5,119 nt of DNA from JANRKH01 sp964351245 (GCA_964351245.1 CAYGNF010000052.1:1-5119), one strand, 5' to 3'; shown: positions 1 through 5,119, numbered from the stretch's first letter. Notes: generated by a model not told the origin, from the letters alone. Program-made: numbers and translations.

Positions 1-724
1 CAGTATATCTGTCCCCAGTAGCTTGTAATACTGGAATTGTAAATATTCCTAACATACTAGAAACTGGCTTCACTTTATTTTCTTTGGCTGCTTCATCTAA
101 AACCTTTAGACTATCCTTGGGGCTTTTTCCATGGAAGGGGCTTGCTAGATTCTCTTTCTTGTGGTGCTCATTTGCAGTCGTAAGAGCTGAATCCCAGATA
201 CTATTATATATATGTTTTTCTCCAAGAAAAAAGGAGCGCATCGGTCTTGCTTTCTTAAATGCATTATAAGCGTCTTTGCTAACATCAGGAGAAACACCCA
301 GAGCACCTGAGGCCTGTACTCTGCTTTCTAAGGCTTGAGTCCTCCTGGTTTGGACTACTTTACCAACTCCAAAAGCGATCGCAGCTCCTACGATAGGCAA
401 AGCAGGACCAGTCGCTACTAGCGCCCCTGCTGATGCTATCGCACCTCCGGCCGCCATAAAGGCCCCGGCTACTGGCGCAAGAGCTCCGGTAAAACCCGCA
501 GCGGTCCCAATTCCGGTAATAGTAGACCCCGCAGCTCCCATTGCACCTGTAACAGTAGACCCCGCACCAGCCGCGATCAAGACTACAGACGCTATTGCTA
601 CTCCATAGACACTAAACACAGCACCATTCAATGCATCTCCTATTCTCTTACGACCCTTACGCCTCTTGTCCTCATTCTCTAGCTCTAGCTCCTCTGTCGA
701 AGAAGTATTATTCTCTTCATTCAT
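1..724 (-). CDS. Gly/Ala-rich glycine-zipper-like protein of unknown function (3' end outside window)
   Basis: The reading frame is open from an ATG at 724 to the left edge (241 codons, no stop), so the C-terminus is missing. Residues 1-30 are hydrophilic, with an acidic stretch followed by a basic one (KRRKGRKR, 20-27). Residues about 35-122 form a long Gly/Ala/Ser/Thr-rich hydrophobic block with many small-xxx-small spacings and an 11-residue imperfect repeat (STVTG at 56-60, STITG at 67-71). This pattern resembles glycine-zipper membrane segments. Residues 123-241 are mixed polar and look soluble. The 724 start is preferred because GAGG lies 9 bases upstream. An in-frame ATG at 739 would add five residues but lacks a good ribosome site. 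The zipper-coding DNA is GC-rich (41 of 60 bases in 421-480), probably from Gly/Ala codons, though transfer is possible. I do not recognise the family. A secreted or membrane-inserting effector-like role is only a guess. The opposite-strand ORF at 84-269 is a shadow. Confidence 0.75.
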   Translation of the reverse strand, partial: MNEENNTSSTEELELENEDKRRKGRKRIGDALNGAVFSVYGVAIASVVLIAAGAGSTVTGAMGAAGSTITGIGTAAGFTGALAPVAGAFMAAGGAIASAGALVATGPALPIVGAAIAFGVGKVVQTRRTQALESRVQASGALGVSPDVSKDAYNAFKKARPMRSFFLGEKHIYNSIWDSALTTANEHHKKENLASPFHGKSPKDSLKVLDEAAKENKVKPVSSMLGIFTIPVLQATGDRYT

Positions 725-753
725 ATTTTTATACCTCATGATTACTTACACTT

Positions 754-782
754 AGTATAAATATTATTTATTACTTTGAAAA
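754..782 (-). promoter_or_regulatory. Candidate sigma-70 promoter for the leftward Gly/Ala-rich gene
   Basis: Read on the minus strand, TATACT (754-759) matches the -10 box at five of six bases. TTTTCA (777-782) matches the -35 box at four of six, and the spacer is 17 bases. Transcription would start near 747, giving a 5' leader of a little over 20 bases before the ATG at 724 and placing the GAGG ribosome site inside the leader. In AT-rich DNA such matches arise by chance, so the support is mainly the spacing and position. Confidence 0.4.
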
Positions 783-796
783 GTGTTATATATATC

Positions 797-808
797 TTGC
801 AATTGCAA
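797..808. repeat. 12-bp perfect palindrome TTGCAATTGCAA
   Basis: TTGCAATTGCAA is its own reverse complement. It lies just upstream of the -35 box proposed for the leftward gene (777-782), where a dimeric regulator could bind. It has no second copy in the window, so its role is unproven. Confidence 0.35.
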
Positions 809-1013
809 TAACAATGCTTGTGATATTTTTATTATTTATTTATCAAAAATATTATAATAAATATACTAACTTATTTTGATATAGAATATATTAGGATCTT
901 CATGGGTTTATTACTGCAAAGCTACAATTTTTGAGACTTACCATTACTTTTGATTTTGAATCTACATCATCTCTTCCTATAATGAATATATAAAAAATTA
1001 GCCAAATCTCCAT

Positions 1014-1042
1014 TTGCGAAAAAATGCATAGAATGTTACTAT
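1014..1042 (+). promoter_or_regulatory. Candidate extended -10 promoter
   Basis: TTGCGA at 1014-1019 matches the -35 consensus at four of six positions. A 17-base spacer follows, then TACTAT at 1037-1042, preceded by TG plus one base (1034-1036), the extended -10 arrangement. Transcription would start near 1049 and run into an AAGGA ribosome site at 1066-1070 and the small ORF at 1077. The same transcript could continue to the SemiSWEET gene, for which I find no clear promoter of its own. Confidence 0.4.
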
Positions 1043-1076
1043 TGTAAGAACATATACACTGAGCCAAGGATAAATT

Positions 1077-1142
1077 ATGCGATATTACATTTCTATAACC
1101 CTCATTACTTTTTTACTCAATCAGATGTTTTCAGCATTCTAG
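1077..1142 (+). CDS. Possible 21-residue signal-peptide-like small protein or remnant
   Basis: ATG at 1077 is preceded by AAGGA with a 6-base spacer, the best ribosome site in the window, and by a plausible extended -10 promoter. The ORF encodes 21 residues: a short MRYY start, a hydrophobic core (ISITLITFLL), then NQMFSAF, which resembles a signal peptide with a possible cleavage after SA. The ORF ends at TAG (1140-1142). The same frame then stays open for another 27 codons to TAA at 1224-1226, encoding a polar, Lys/His-rich stretch with one Cys. It could be a true small membrane peptide, a secreted small protein split by a nonsense mutation or sequencing error, or the 5' remnant of a lost gene. 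No family is recognised. Confidence 0.3.
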   Translation: MRYYISITLITFLLNQMFSAF

Positions 1143-1252
1143 GATAAAGTCCATTTAAAAAACTCCCATAAACATAAATGCTCAGAAAAATTCATCATAG
1201 CCAATATGCATAATTCTTCGGATTAATAAAAGATAGAAACTAACTACACTAT

Positions 1253-1519
1253 ATGAAAAATAAACATCAAATACTAGAAACTTATATGTCATGGATTGCA
1301 GTCCTTGGGCAATCAATGCATTTTATTCAGGCCTGGAAAATATATTCCACTAAGTCATCTGAAGATGTATCTGCGCTAGCATATATTATATGTGTAGTAC
1401 TACTGATACATTGGTTTGCTTATGGATTCTTCATCAAGAACAGAGTATTGATAATAGCCGAAGGAGTGGGTTTATTCGGGGCGACATTAGTCTTGATAGG
1501 AATATTTATTTATAGTTAG
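1253..1519 (+). CDS. SemiSWEET family sugar transporter (PQ-loop/MtN3)
   Basis: The 88-residue length is typical of bacterial SemiSWEETs: half-size, three-helix membrane proteins that dimerise to pass sugars across the inner membrane. Three hydrophobic segments are visible at about 12-31, 42-61 and 65-87. The family pattern is clear: FIQAWKIYSTKSSEDVS (24-40) corresponds to the PQ-loop end of helix 1 and the following K-T-K-S-x-x-D-x-S loop, and the W54-x-x-YG motif lies in helix 2. Two signature positions differ. The PQ proline is Ile25 (IQ instead of PQ), and the helix-3 residue usually Asn in the IIAN motif, which lines the sugar site, is Glu70. Substrate choice may therefore differ. The ATG at 1253 has no strong ribosome site; Met12 is an alternative start just before helix 1. 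The gene stands alone before the phage-type genes, and no terminator with a T-run follows it. Confidence 0.8.
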   Translation: MKNKHQILETYMSWIAVLGQSMHFIQAWKIYSTKSSEDVSALAYIICVVLLIHWFAYGFFIKNRVLIIAEGVGLFGATLVLIGIFIYS

Positions 1520-1531
1520 AATCAATATATC

Positions 1532-1550
1532 AATTAATGTCGCATTAATT
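1532..1550. repeat. Short AT inverted repeat downstream of the SemiSWEET gene
   Basis: AATTAAT (1532-1538) and ATTAATT (1544-1550) are perfect complements around the 5-base loop GTCGC, beginning 12 bases after the transporter stop codon. The stem has no G-C pairs and no T-run follows, so a working intrinsic terminator is unlikely. It might mark the 3' end of the transcript. Confidence 0.3.
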
Positions 1551-1637
1551 TGAATAAAAGTGCTTAGCGCGACAAAAAAATAGTCTACAAAATACCCTCA
1601 GTAACTCTCTGAAAAATACCACAATTTAGTATATATT

Positions 1638-1658
1638 CTCTAGAATTAAATTCTAGAG
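1638..1658. repeat. 21-bp palindrome, possible operator upstream of the portal gene
   Basis: CTCTAGAATT and AATTCTAGAG are exact complements around a single central A, giving a 10-bp inverted repeat. It lies 100 bases upstream of the portal start in a non-coding spacer. It has no T-run, so it does not look like a terminator, and the two-fold symmetry suits a dimeric regulator or integrase-type protein. A partial copy of one arm (CTCTCTAGGA) follows at 1681-1690. Function is inferred from symmetry and position only. Confidence 0.45.
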
Positions 1659-1688
1659 CATTATAGATTAAAGCCCAATCCTCTCTAG

Positions 1689-1711
1689 GATTTATAAATC
1701 TGTAAATTTAT
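1689..1711. repeat. Second palindromic cluster before the portal promoter
   Basis: GATTTATAAATC (1689-1700) is a perfect 12-bp palindrome. It overlaps an alternative inverted repeat, ATAAAT (1694-1699) with ATTTAT (1706-1711). It sits immediately upstream of the candidate -10 box at 1719-1724, about where a -35 element would be, so a protein bound here could replace or block polymerase contacts. AT-rich palindromes are common by chance, so this is weak alone; it gains weight from the stronger palindrome nearby. Confidence 0.3.
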
Positions 1712-1718
1712 TAAGAGA

Positions 1719-1724
1719 TATACT
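1719..1724 (+). promoter_or_regulatory. Candidate -10 box for the portal operon
   Basis: TATACT matches the -10 consensus at five of six positions and would start transcription near 1731, leaving a leader of about 27 bases before the portal ATG at 1758. No good -35 hexamer lies 16-18 bases upstream; that position is occupied by the palindrome at 1689-1700. The promoter may be weak, activator-dependent or absent. Confidence 0.3.
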
Positions 1725-1757
1725 AAAATTATTTACTAACAAATAAAGAATACAAGT

Positions 1758-2930
1758 ATGATGACTCACTATTTTGATAAATTATTTTCTAAAAAACCTC
1801 TAGAGAGAAAATCTAATAATTATCTTCATATTCCAGAAGGGTTTTTTAAAAATAGTGTAATAGGTCCGGAGGAATATTCGAATAATGTGATAGTATATAG
1901 ATGTGTGAATATCATTGCACAAGGTGCAAGCCATGTTCCCTGGGTAATTTATGAAAATAACGGTACTAAAAAAAAGATTGAACATAAAAATTACCCTTTA
2001 TACAATCTGCTTAAAAAGCCAAATAACATGCAATCAGGTGCCGAGTTTTTTGCATCCTTAGTAGCGTCAAAACTTTTATTTGGAAATAGCTATATTGCAT
2101 GCTATGGGGATGGGTCAACAATTTCATCTTTGTATCTTTTGCATCCAAATCATATTGAGTTGAAGTTAAAGAATGGGTCTCCTTCGCACTATGTGTATAA
2201 GAATAATGGCAAGGAAACTCATTTTCCTATAAATCACAAAACTCAAAAATCTCAAATACTCCACATCAAATCTTATAATCCAAATTCTCCTTACGTAGGA
2301 ATATCTGCAATAAATGCCGCGCGCAAATCTATAGAACTACATAATTTAACTTGTGAATGGAATAGTAGTTTACTAAAGAATGGAGCGCGTCCAACCGGTG
2401 CGCTGATTATGAAAGACTCGAGTCAATATCTTTCTGACGAGCAATTTATGAGATTGCAAGAACAGTTATACGATAAATTTACTGGCACAACGAATGCAGG
2501 AAAACCTTTGCTTCTTGAGGGGGGGCTTGACTGGAGAGATATGAGTATTCATCCCAAAGATATGGATTATATTGAATCCAAAAATTCTGCAGCAAGAGAG
2601 ATAGCCCTAGCATTTGGATTACCACCTCAATTATTAGGTATTTCTGGTGATAATACATATAGCAATATGCAAGAGGCAAGGCTCGCATTGTGGGAAGAGA
2701 CGATAATACCCATATTAGACCATCTTGCAGACTCAATGTCTGCTTGGTTTTCATCGTGGATATCAAGAGAAATCGTGATAGATTTTGATAGAGATAATAT
2801 ATCTGCCTTATATGAAAAAAGGCGATTAATGTGGGATAAAATATCTAGTGCAAATTTCATGACAATCAATGAAAAAAGGCATGAAGTCGGACTTGGACCA
2901 ATAGAGGGGGGAGATAGTTTAAGTATATGA
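1758..2930 (+). CDS. HK97-family phage portal protein (gene-transfer-agent-like)
   Basis: The portal forms the ring at one capsid vertex through which the packaging motor drives DNA. The 390 residues fit the usual size of HK97-type portals. Family landmarks appear in order: YRCVNIIAQGASHVPW (47-62) near the N-terminus; the LLKKPN and EFFASLVASKLLFGNSYIA blocks (84-89, 96-114); SPYVGISAINAARKSIE (177-193); a basic, Gly-containing LLKNGARPTG stretch (205-214); and the C-terminal signature GLPPQLLGISGDNTYSNMQE (287-306) followed by ALWEETIIPIL. The GDNTY signature and its surroundings recall portals of alphaproteobacterial gene transfer agents. The frame is complete and undisturbed. A second ATG follows the first directly, and neither has a strong ribosome site. 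The 3' end overlaps the next gene by ATGA, implying translational coupling. No capsid or protease gene is adjacent, unlike a normal head module. ORFs on the opposite strand within it are shadows. Confidence 0.9.
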   Translation: MMTHYFDKLFSKKPLERKSNNYLHIPEGFFKNSVIGPEEYSNNVIVYRCVNIIAQGASHVPWVIYENNGTKKKIEHKNYPLYNLLKKPNNMQSGAEFFASLVASKLLFGNSYIACYGDGSTISSLYLLHPNHIELKLKNGSPSHYVYKNNGKETHFPINHKTQKSQILHIKSYNPNSPYVGISAINAARKSIELHNLTCEWNSSLLKNGARPTGALIMKDSSQYLSDEQFMRLQEQLYDKFTGTTNAGKPLLLEGGLDWRDMSIHPKDMDYIESKNSAAREIALAFGLPPQLLGISGDNTYSNMQEARLALWEETIIPILDHLADSMSAWFSSWISREIVIDFDRDNISALYEKRRLMWDKISSANFMTINEKRHEVGLGPIEGGDSLSI

Positions 2931-3211
2931 GCAAGAAGGCAAATCATATCTTACCCAGATTCACTGAATCTGCCATTACTTTGAGCACTCAATTAGAAAA
3001 AGATATAATCGCACTAGAGTTCTTAGAAGAAGGGGAAGAAAAACACAAAACCCAAAAAATCATGGTAGAAACTTTGCATAAATTAGTTGTAATAATGGAG
3101 AGAATTAAGAACATGGAAAAGTCATTAGAACAAGACAAGACAGATGATAATGAGTCCGATCAACAAATCATCGATGCATTTATCGAAAAAATCAAATCAA
3201 AACAATACTAA
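2927..3211 (+). CDS. Small helical protein between portal and terminase; possible packaging adaptor or small terminase
   Basis: This 94-residue, charged, probably all-helical protein has no signal peptide or membrane segment. After a short basic start, residues about 17-68 show regularly spaced Leu/Ile/Val/Met among Glu and Lys (for example ALEFLEEGEEKH, 29-40, and HKLVVIMERIKNMEKSLEQD, 51-70), as expected for a helical hairpin or coiled coil. A polar acidic linker (DKTDDNESDQQ, 70-80) leads to a short amphipathic tail (IIDAFIEKIKSKQ). I recognise no named family. It starts inside the portal stop (ATGA overlap), with a G-rich run about 13 bases upstream, so it is probably co-translated with the portal. 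Placement before TerL and its size fit a small terminase or adaptor; GTA small terminases can also be short coiled coils without an obvious helix-turn-helix. This role is inference; the existence of the gene is well supported by the overlap. Confidence 0.75.
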   Translation: MSKKANHILPRFTESAITLSTQLEKDIIALEFLEEGEEKHKTQKIMVETLHKLVVIMERIKNMEKSLEQDKTDDNESDQQIIDAFIEKIKSKQY

Positions 3212-3252
3212 TCCTTAGATTAAATTAGACAAATAAATTTTGGGGGTCTTGC

Positions 3253-3286
3253 ATGAGCTTACACTGATATTGGCTGTCAGACTCAT
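3253..3286. repeat. Imperfect inverted repeat in the leader of the terminase gene
   Basis: ATGAG (3253-3257) pairs with CTCAT (3282-3286), and inside it CTGA (3264-3267) pairs with TCAG (3277-3280), giving an interrupted hairpin. It follows a GGGGG run and lies in the gap between the small protein and TerL. No T-run follows, so it is not an obvious terminator. It could be a structured leader or RNA-processing site, or chance. Confidence 0.25.
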
Positions 3287-3365
3287 TATGTCAAATTTGT
3301 TTAGATAATTGCAAAACTACTACTCTACTAATATAACGCAACCTAATTTTGGAGATTATCTAAAT

Positions 3366-4769
3366 ATGCAGGATCAAAGTATCATAAAGCTCATTTTAAA
3401 AAGAGATTTTTCTTGTTTTATACATAAGGTTTTTTGCACTATTAATCCTGGAGCCGAATATATACCAAGCCTGCACATAGATCTTATAGCTGAGCACTTG
3501 CGGGCTGTTGAACAAGGAGAGATAAAAAGATTAATAATTAATATGCCCCCTAGGGCTCTTAAGTCTGTTTCCGTTAGTGTATCGTGGCCAGCATGGCTTC
3601 TTGGACATGATCCAAGAATGAGAATTATGGTAGCGAGCTATTCTCAAATACTCAGCAACAAGCTCTCTATGGATACTAGATTCATTATCAATTCTGACTG
3701 GTATAAAAATTTATTTCCTAGTACGCGTATTCATAGTAAACAAAATCAAAAAAGTAAATTTATGACTACAAAATATGGTTTTAGATTTGCTACATCAGTA
3801 GGAGGCACTGCTACAGGGGAGGGTGGTGATATTTTGATAGTAGATGATCCTCATAACCCTTCGCAAATTTCTTCTGAAAAACTGAGGAATAAAACAATCA
3901 AATGGTTTTCTGAGACTTTTTCAACCCGCCTGAATAATAGATCTGAAGGTAAAATTGTAATAGTACAGCAAAGACTTCACGAAAAGGATCTTTCGGGCAT
4001 ATTACTCGCAGAGAATCAAGATGAATGGCATTTGCTTAAAATACCAGTTCAAGCCAAAGAAAAATTATATTTTCAGATTCGGAATAATGAATTTGTAGTG
4101 GAAGAGGGAAAAAGCATTAATGAAAAATTATTTAACGCCACCGAGATTGCCAAGTTAAAAAAAGAAATAGGACAAAGTAATTTTAATGCGCAATATATGC
4201 AAGAACCTGATTCATTATCTTCTGGTATACTAAAAGCAGAATATTTGCAATTTTATAAAATTATGCCAGAAAAATTTGATTATATAATACAAAGCTGGGA
4301 TACTGCTATAAAAGCAAACGATAATGCAGATTTCTCAGCAATGAGCAATTGGGGCGTATATGGAGAAAATCTTTATCTGATTTCTATTTTTCAAGATAGA
4401 CTCGAATATCCTGAGCTCAAACGCGAAGTTAAGAAATTTGTAGATAAATATTTACCGCTTAAGATACTCATTGAAGATAAAGCGAGCGGACAATCATTGT
4501 TGCAGGATTTACAGCGCGAAGGTATGAAAAACTTAGTACCCATAAAGACTAAGGTTGATAAAATTACACGCTTTGCAACATGTATGGATCTGTTCGAATC
4601 TGGAAGAGTATTGCTGCCATATAGTGGTTATTCAAAAGAGATTACCTACCAACAATTAATAGATTTTCCCTCCTGTAAACATGACGATATCGTAGATTCC
4701 ATTACCCAGTTTTTGAATTATATTAAAAAAAATAAGAGCATTATTAAGCCATCAGTGAGATATTTTTGA
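3366..4769 (+). CDS. terL: Phage terminase large subunit (packaging ATPase/nuclease)
   Basis: TerL pumps DNA into the prohead through the portal and cuts it. Numbered from ATG 3366 (467 residues), the ATPase domain has the Walker A-like loop PPRALKS (61-67), where RxLKS replaces GKS as is usual for this subfamily, then SWPAWLLGHDP, the adenine-side MVASYSQ block, and Walker B ILIVDDP (156-162, acidic pair D160-D161). TATGEGGD precedes Walker B. The RNase H-like nuclease has its acidic residues in QSWDTA (D312), LIEDKASG (E370, D371) and HDDIVDS (D440, D441, D444), so both activities look intact. The family resembles the TIGR01630/COG5362 type, not the GKT-type terminase of the Rhodobacter GTA. 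The frame is open back to a TTG at 3309, but ATG 3366 is preferred: it has GGAG 11 bases upstream, and I recall relatives starting near MQDQ. The 154-base gap after the previous gene breaks the coupling seen upstream. Confidence 0.9.
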   Translation: MQDQSIIKLILKRDFSCFIHKVFCTINPGAEYIPSLHIDLIAEHLRAVEQGEIKRLIINMPPRALKSVSVSVSWPAWLLGHDPRMRIMVASYSQILSNKLSMDTRFIINSDWYKNLFPSTRIHSKQNQKSKFMTTKYGFRFATSVGGTATGEGGDILIVDDPHNPSQISSEKLRNKTIKWFSETFSTRLNNRSEGKIVIVQQRLHEKDLSGILLAENQDEWHLLKIPVQAKEKLYFQIRNNEFVVEEGKSINEKLFNATEIAKLKKEIGQSNFNAQYMQEPDSLSSGILKAEYLQFYKIMPEKFDYIIQSWDTAIKANDNADFSAMSNWGVYGENLYLISIFQDRLEYPELKREVKKFVDKYLPLKILIEDKASGQSLLQDLQREGMKNLVPIKTKVDKITRFATCMDLFESGRVLLPYSGYSKEITYQQLIDFPSCKHDDIVDSITQFLNYIKKNKSIIKPSVRYF

Positions 4770-4783
4770 AATATACTTAATAA

Positions 4784-4996
4784 CTATATGCCGAAATAGT
4801 ACGTATAAATGAACGCTATAATCACAGAAAGAATTAAAGTAAGAATTAATTTTAGGGATAAATAATGAGTTTTTGGAGCTCCCGTAGAGTGACCTATTTT
4901 TGGATTATGATCCCTTGTAATAAATAAAGGCAAGGAAATAAACAGTAAAATTACCCAAATTGTAGCGATAATTACTAAATGATGCATGATATTCAT
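4784..4996 (-). CDS. DUF1467 family two-helix membrane protein
   Basis: This is a 70-residue protein with two hydrophobic segments (about 6-27 and 48-67) joined by a polar loop. The loop carries the family pattern: a Pro after the first helix (SLPLF, 21-25), then NPKIGHSTGAPK (31-42), corresponding to the GHAxSAP motif of DUF1467, then LSLKLILT leading into helix 2. The function of DUF1467 is unknown. It is a short inner-membrane protein of alphaproteobacteria, where I recall it beside prolyl-tRNA synthetase and lolC genes; such genes would lie outside this window. The start at 4996 is supported by GAG in AAAAGAGAAATGAA about 8 bases upstream; an ATG five bases further upstream is out of frame. 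It faces the terminase tail-to-tail, with 14 bases between the stop codons and no visible terminator. It is unlikely to be part of the packaging cassette. Confidence 0.8.
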   Translation of the reverse strand: MNIMHHLVIIATIWVILLFISLPLFITRDHNPKIGHSTGAPKTHYLSLKLILTLILSVIIAFIYTYYFGI

Positions 4997-5119
4997 TTCA
5001 TTTCTCTTTTTTTTTAAGATTATTTGTTTTTAATGGCCTAATTTTAACTTTATTTTAATTTTTATCTAGTATTAATCTCTTTGTGCGCTAATTAATAAAA
5101 TATTGCACATTAATATAAA
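4997..5119. other. AT-rich upstream region of the DUF1467 gene
   Basis: The final 123 bases are nearly all A/T, with a T-rich tract on the plus strand at about 5003-5015 that becomes an A-rich leader in front of the minus-strand gene. I see no convincing -35/-10 pair for that gene and no other coding region, so its promoter is either degenerate or beyond the edge. Confidence 0.45.

Larger units (their letters stand above)
725..1076. other. AT-rich intergenic region
   Basis: This stretch of about 350 bases separates the leftward gene from the rightward genes. Both strands are closed by frequent stops, and I see no tRNA-like cloverleaf, CRISPR-like spacing or insertion-sequence end. It contains the promoter proposed for the leftward gene, a 12-bp palindrome at 797-808, a mostly A/T stretch at about 820-890 that could form weak A/T-only hairpins (ATATTTTT with AAAAATAT), and at its right end a promoter for the small downstream ORF. 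An ATG at 902 has AGGA in front of it but encodes only ten residues, so I do not call it a gene. Confidence 0.6.

Noticed and set aside
84..269. 61-codon plus-strand ORF
   Set aside because: It lies antisense within the leftward Gly/Ala-rich gene, has no ribosome site or domain features, and looks like a shadow.
902..934. ATG with AGGA upstream encoding ten residues
   Set aside because: It is too short, has no clear promoter and no downstream gene for which it would be a leader.
1538..1581. TGTCGC / GCGACA inverted repeat as a terminator for the SemiSWEET gene
   Set aside because: The arms are 25 bases apart and the following tract is A-rich, not T-rich, on the plus strand; the minus strand lacks a suitable T-run after the hairpin too.
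1800..2947. Three minus-strand ORFs (1800-1985, 2479-2766, 2627-2947) under the portal gene
   Set aside because: All are antisense to the confidently identified portal frame, have no recognisable motifs and overlap one another; they are shadows.
3253..3308. Very short ORFs after the GGGGG run (ATG at 3253 and 3288)
   Set aside because: They encode only four and six residues; no frameshift restores a longer reading frame.
3309..3365. TTG start giving TerL 19 extra residues
   Set aside because: TTG is rare as a start, no ribosome site precedes it, and a stop codon lies directly upstream. The ATG at 3366 has GGAG upstream and fits the expected N-terminus.
4770..4783. Possible bidirectional terminator between terL and the DUF1467 gene
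   Set aside because: Only 14 bases separate the stop codons and no G/C-containing hairpin with flanking A and T runs is present.
1..5119. CRISPR array, tRNA, rRNA, insertion sequence or integrase attachment site
   Set aside because: No regularly spaced repeats, cloverleaf-like segments, transposase motifs or paired direct repeats at the cassette borders were seen on either strand.

Overview
The window is AT-rich DNA with short intergenic spacers and reads like the genome of an obligate intracellular alphaproteobacterium, most likely Rickettsiales. The basis is base composition, a DUF1467-type membrane protein (an alphaproteobacterial family), a gene-transfer-agent-like HK97 portal, and a large terminase of the RxLKS subfamily that I associate with Rickettsiales and other alphaproteobacteria. 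I cannot fix genus or species, and there is no rRNA or tRNA to help.

Layout. (1) 1-724, minus strand: the first 241 codons of a protein that runs off the left edge. It has a charged N-terminus, a long Gly/Ala-rich hydrophobic block (glycine-zipper style) and a soluble C-terminal part. Parts of it are strikingly GC-rich for this window. A promoter and a Shine-Dalgarno sequence can be proposed. (2) 725-1252: AT-rich intergenic DNA. Near its right end an extended -10 promoter, a good Shine-Dalgarno and a 21-codon signal-peptide-like ORF line up. (3) 1253-1519, plus strand: a SemiSWEET sugar transporter (PQ-loop/MtN3 family) with substitutions at two signature residues. (4) 1520-1757: a regulatory-looking spacer with a near-perfect 21-bp palindrome and an AT palindrome just before a candidate -10 box. 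(5) 1758-4769, plus strand: a phage/GTA packaging cassette of HK97 portal, a 94-residue coiled-coil-like protein overlapping it by ATGA, and, after a 154-base leader, the large terminase. (6) 4784-4996, minus strand: a DUF1467-type two-TM protein, tail-to-tail with the terminase.

How the genes fit together. The portal is the ring at the capsid vertex through which DNA passes, and TerL is the ATPase/nuclease motor that docks on it. The small protein between them is in the right place and of the right size to be a packaging adaptor or small terminase, but this is inference. No capsid, protease, head-tail connector, integrase or attachment site is present. Ordinary cellular membrane genes lie on both sides. 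All three packaging ORFs are nonetheless open and TerL keeps its ATPase and nuclease acidic residues, so the cassette looks like a retained, possibly domesticated, fragment and not an inserted prophage.

The most interesting items are the isolated but intact packaging cassette, the unassigned 94-aa protein, the palindrome upstream of the portal, the SemiSWEET with altered signature residues, and the Gly/Ala-rich membrane-active-looking protein at the left edge. I do not see a clear new defence system or CRISPR array.
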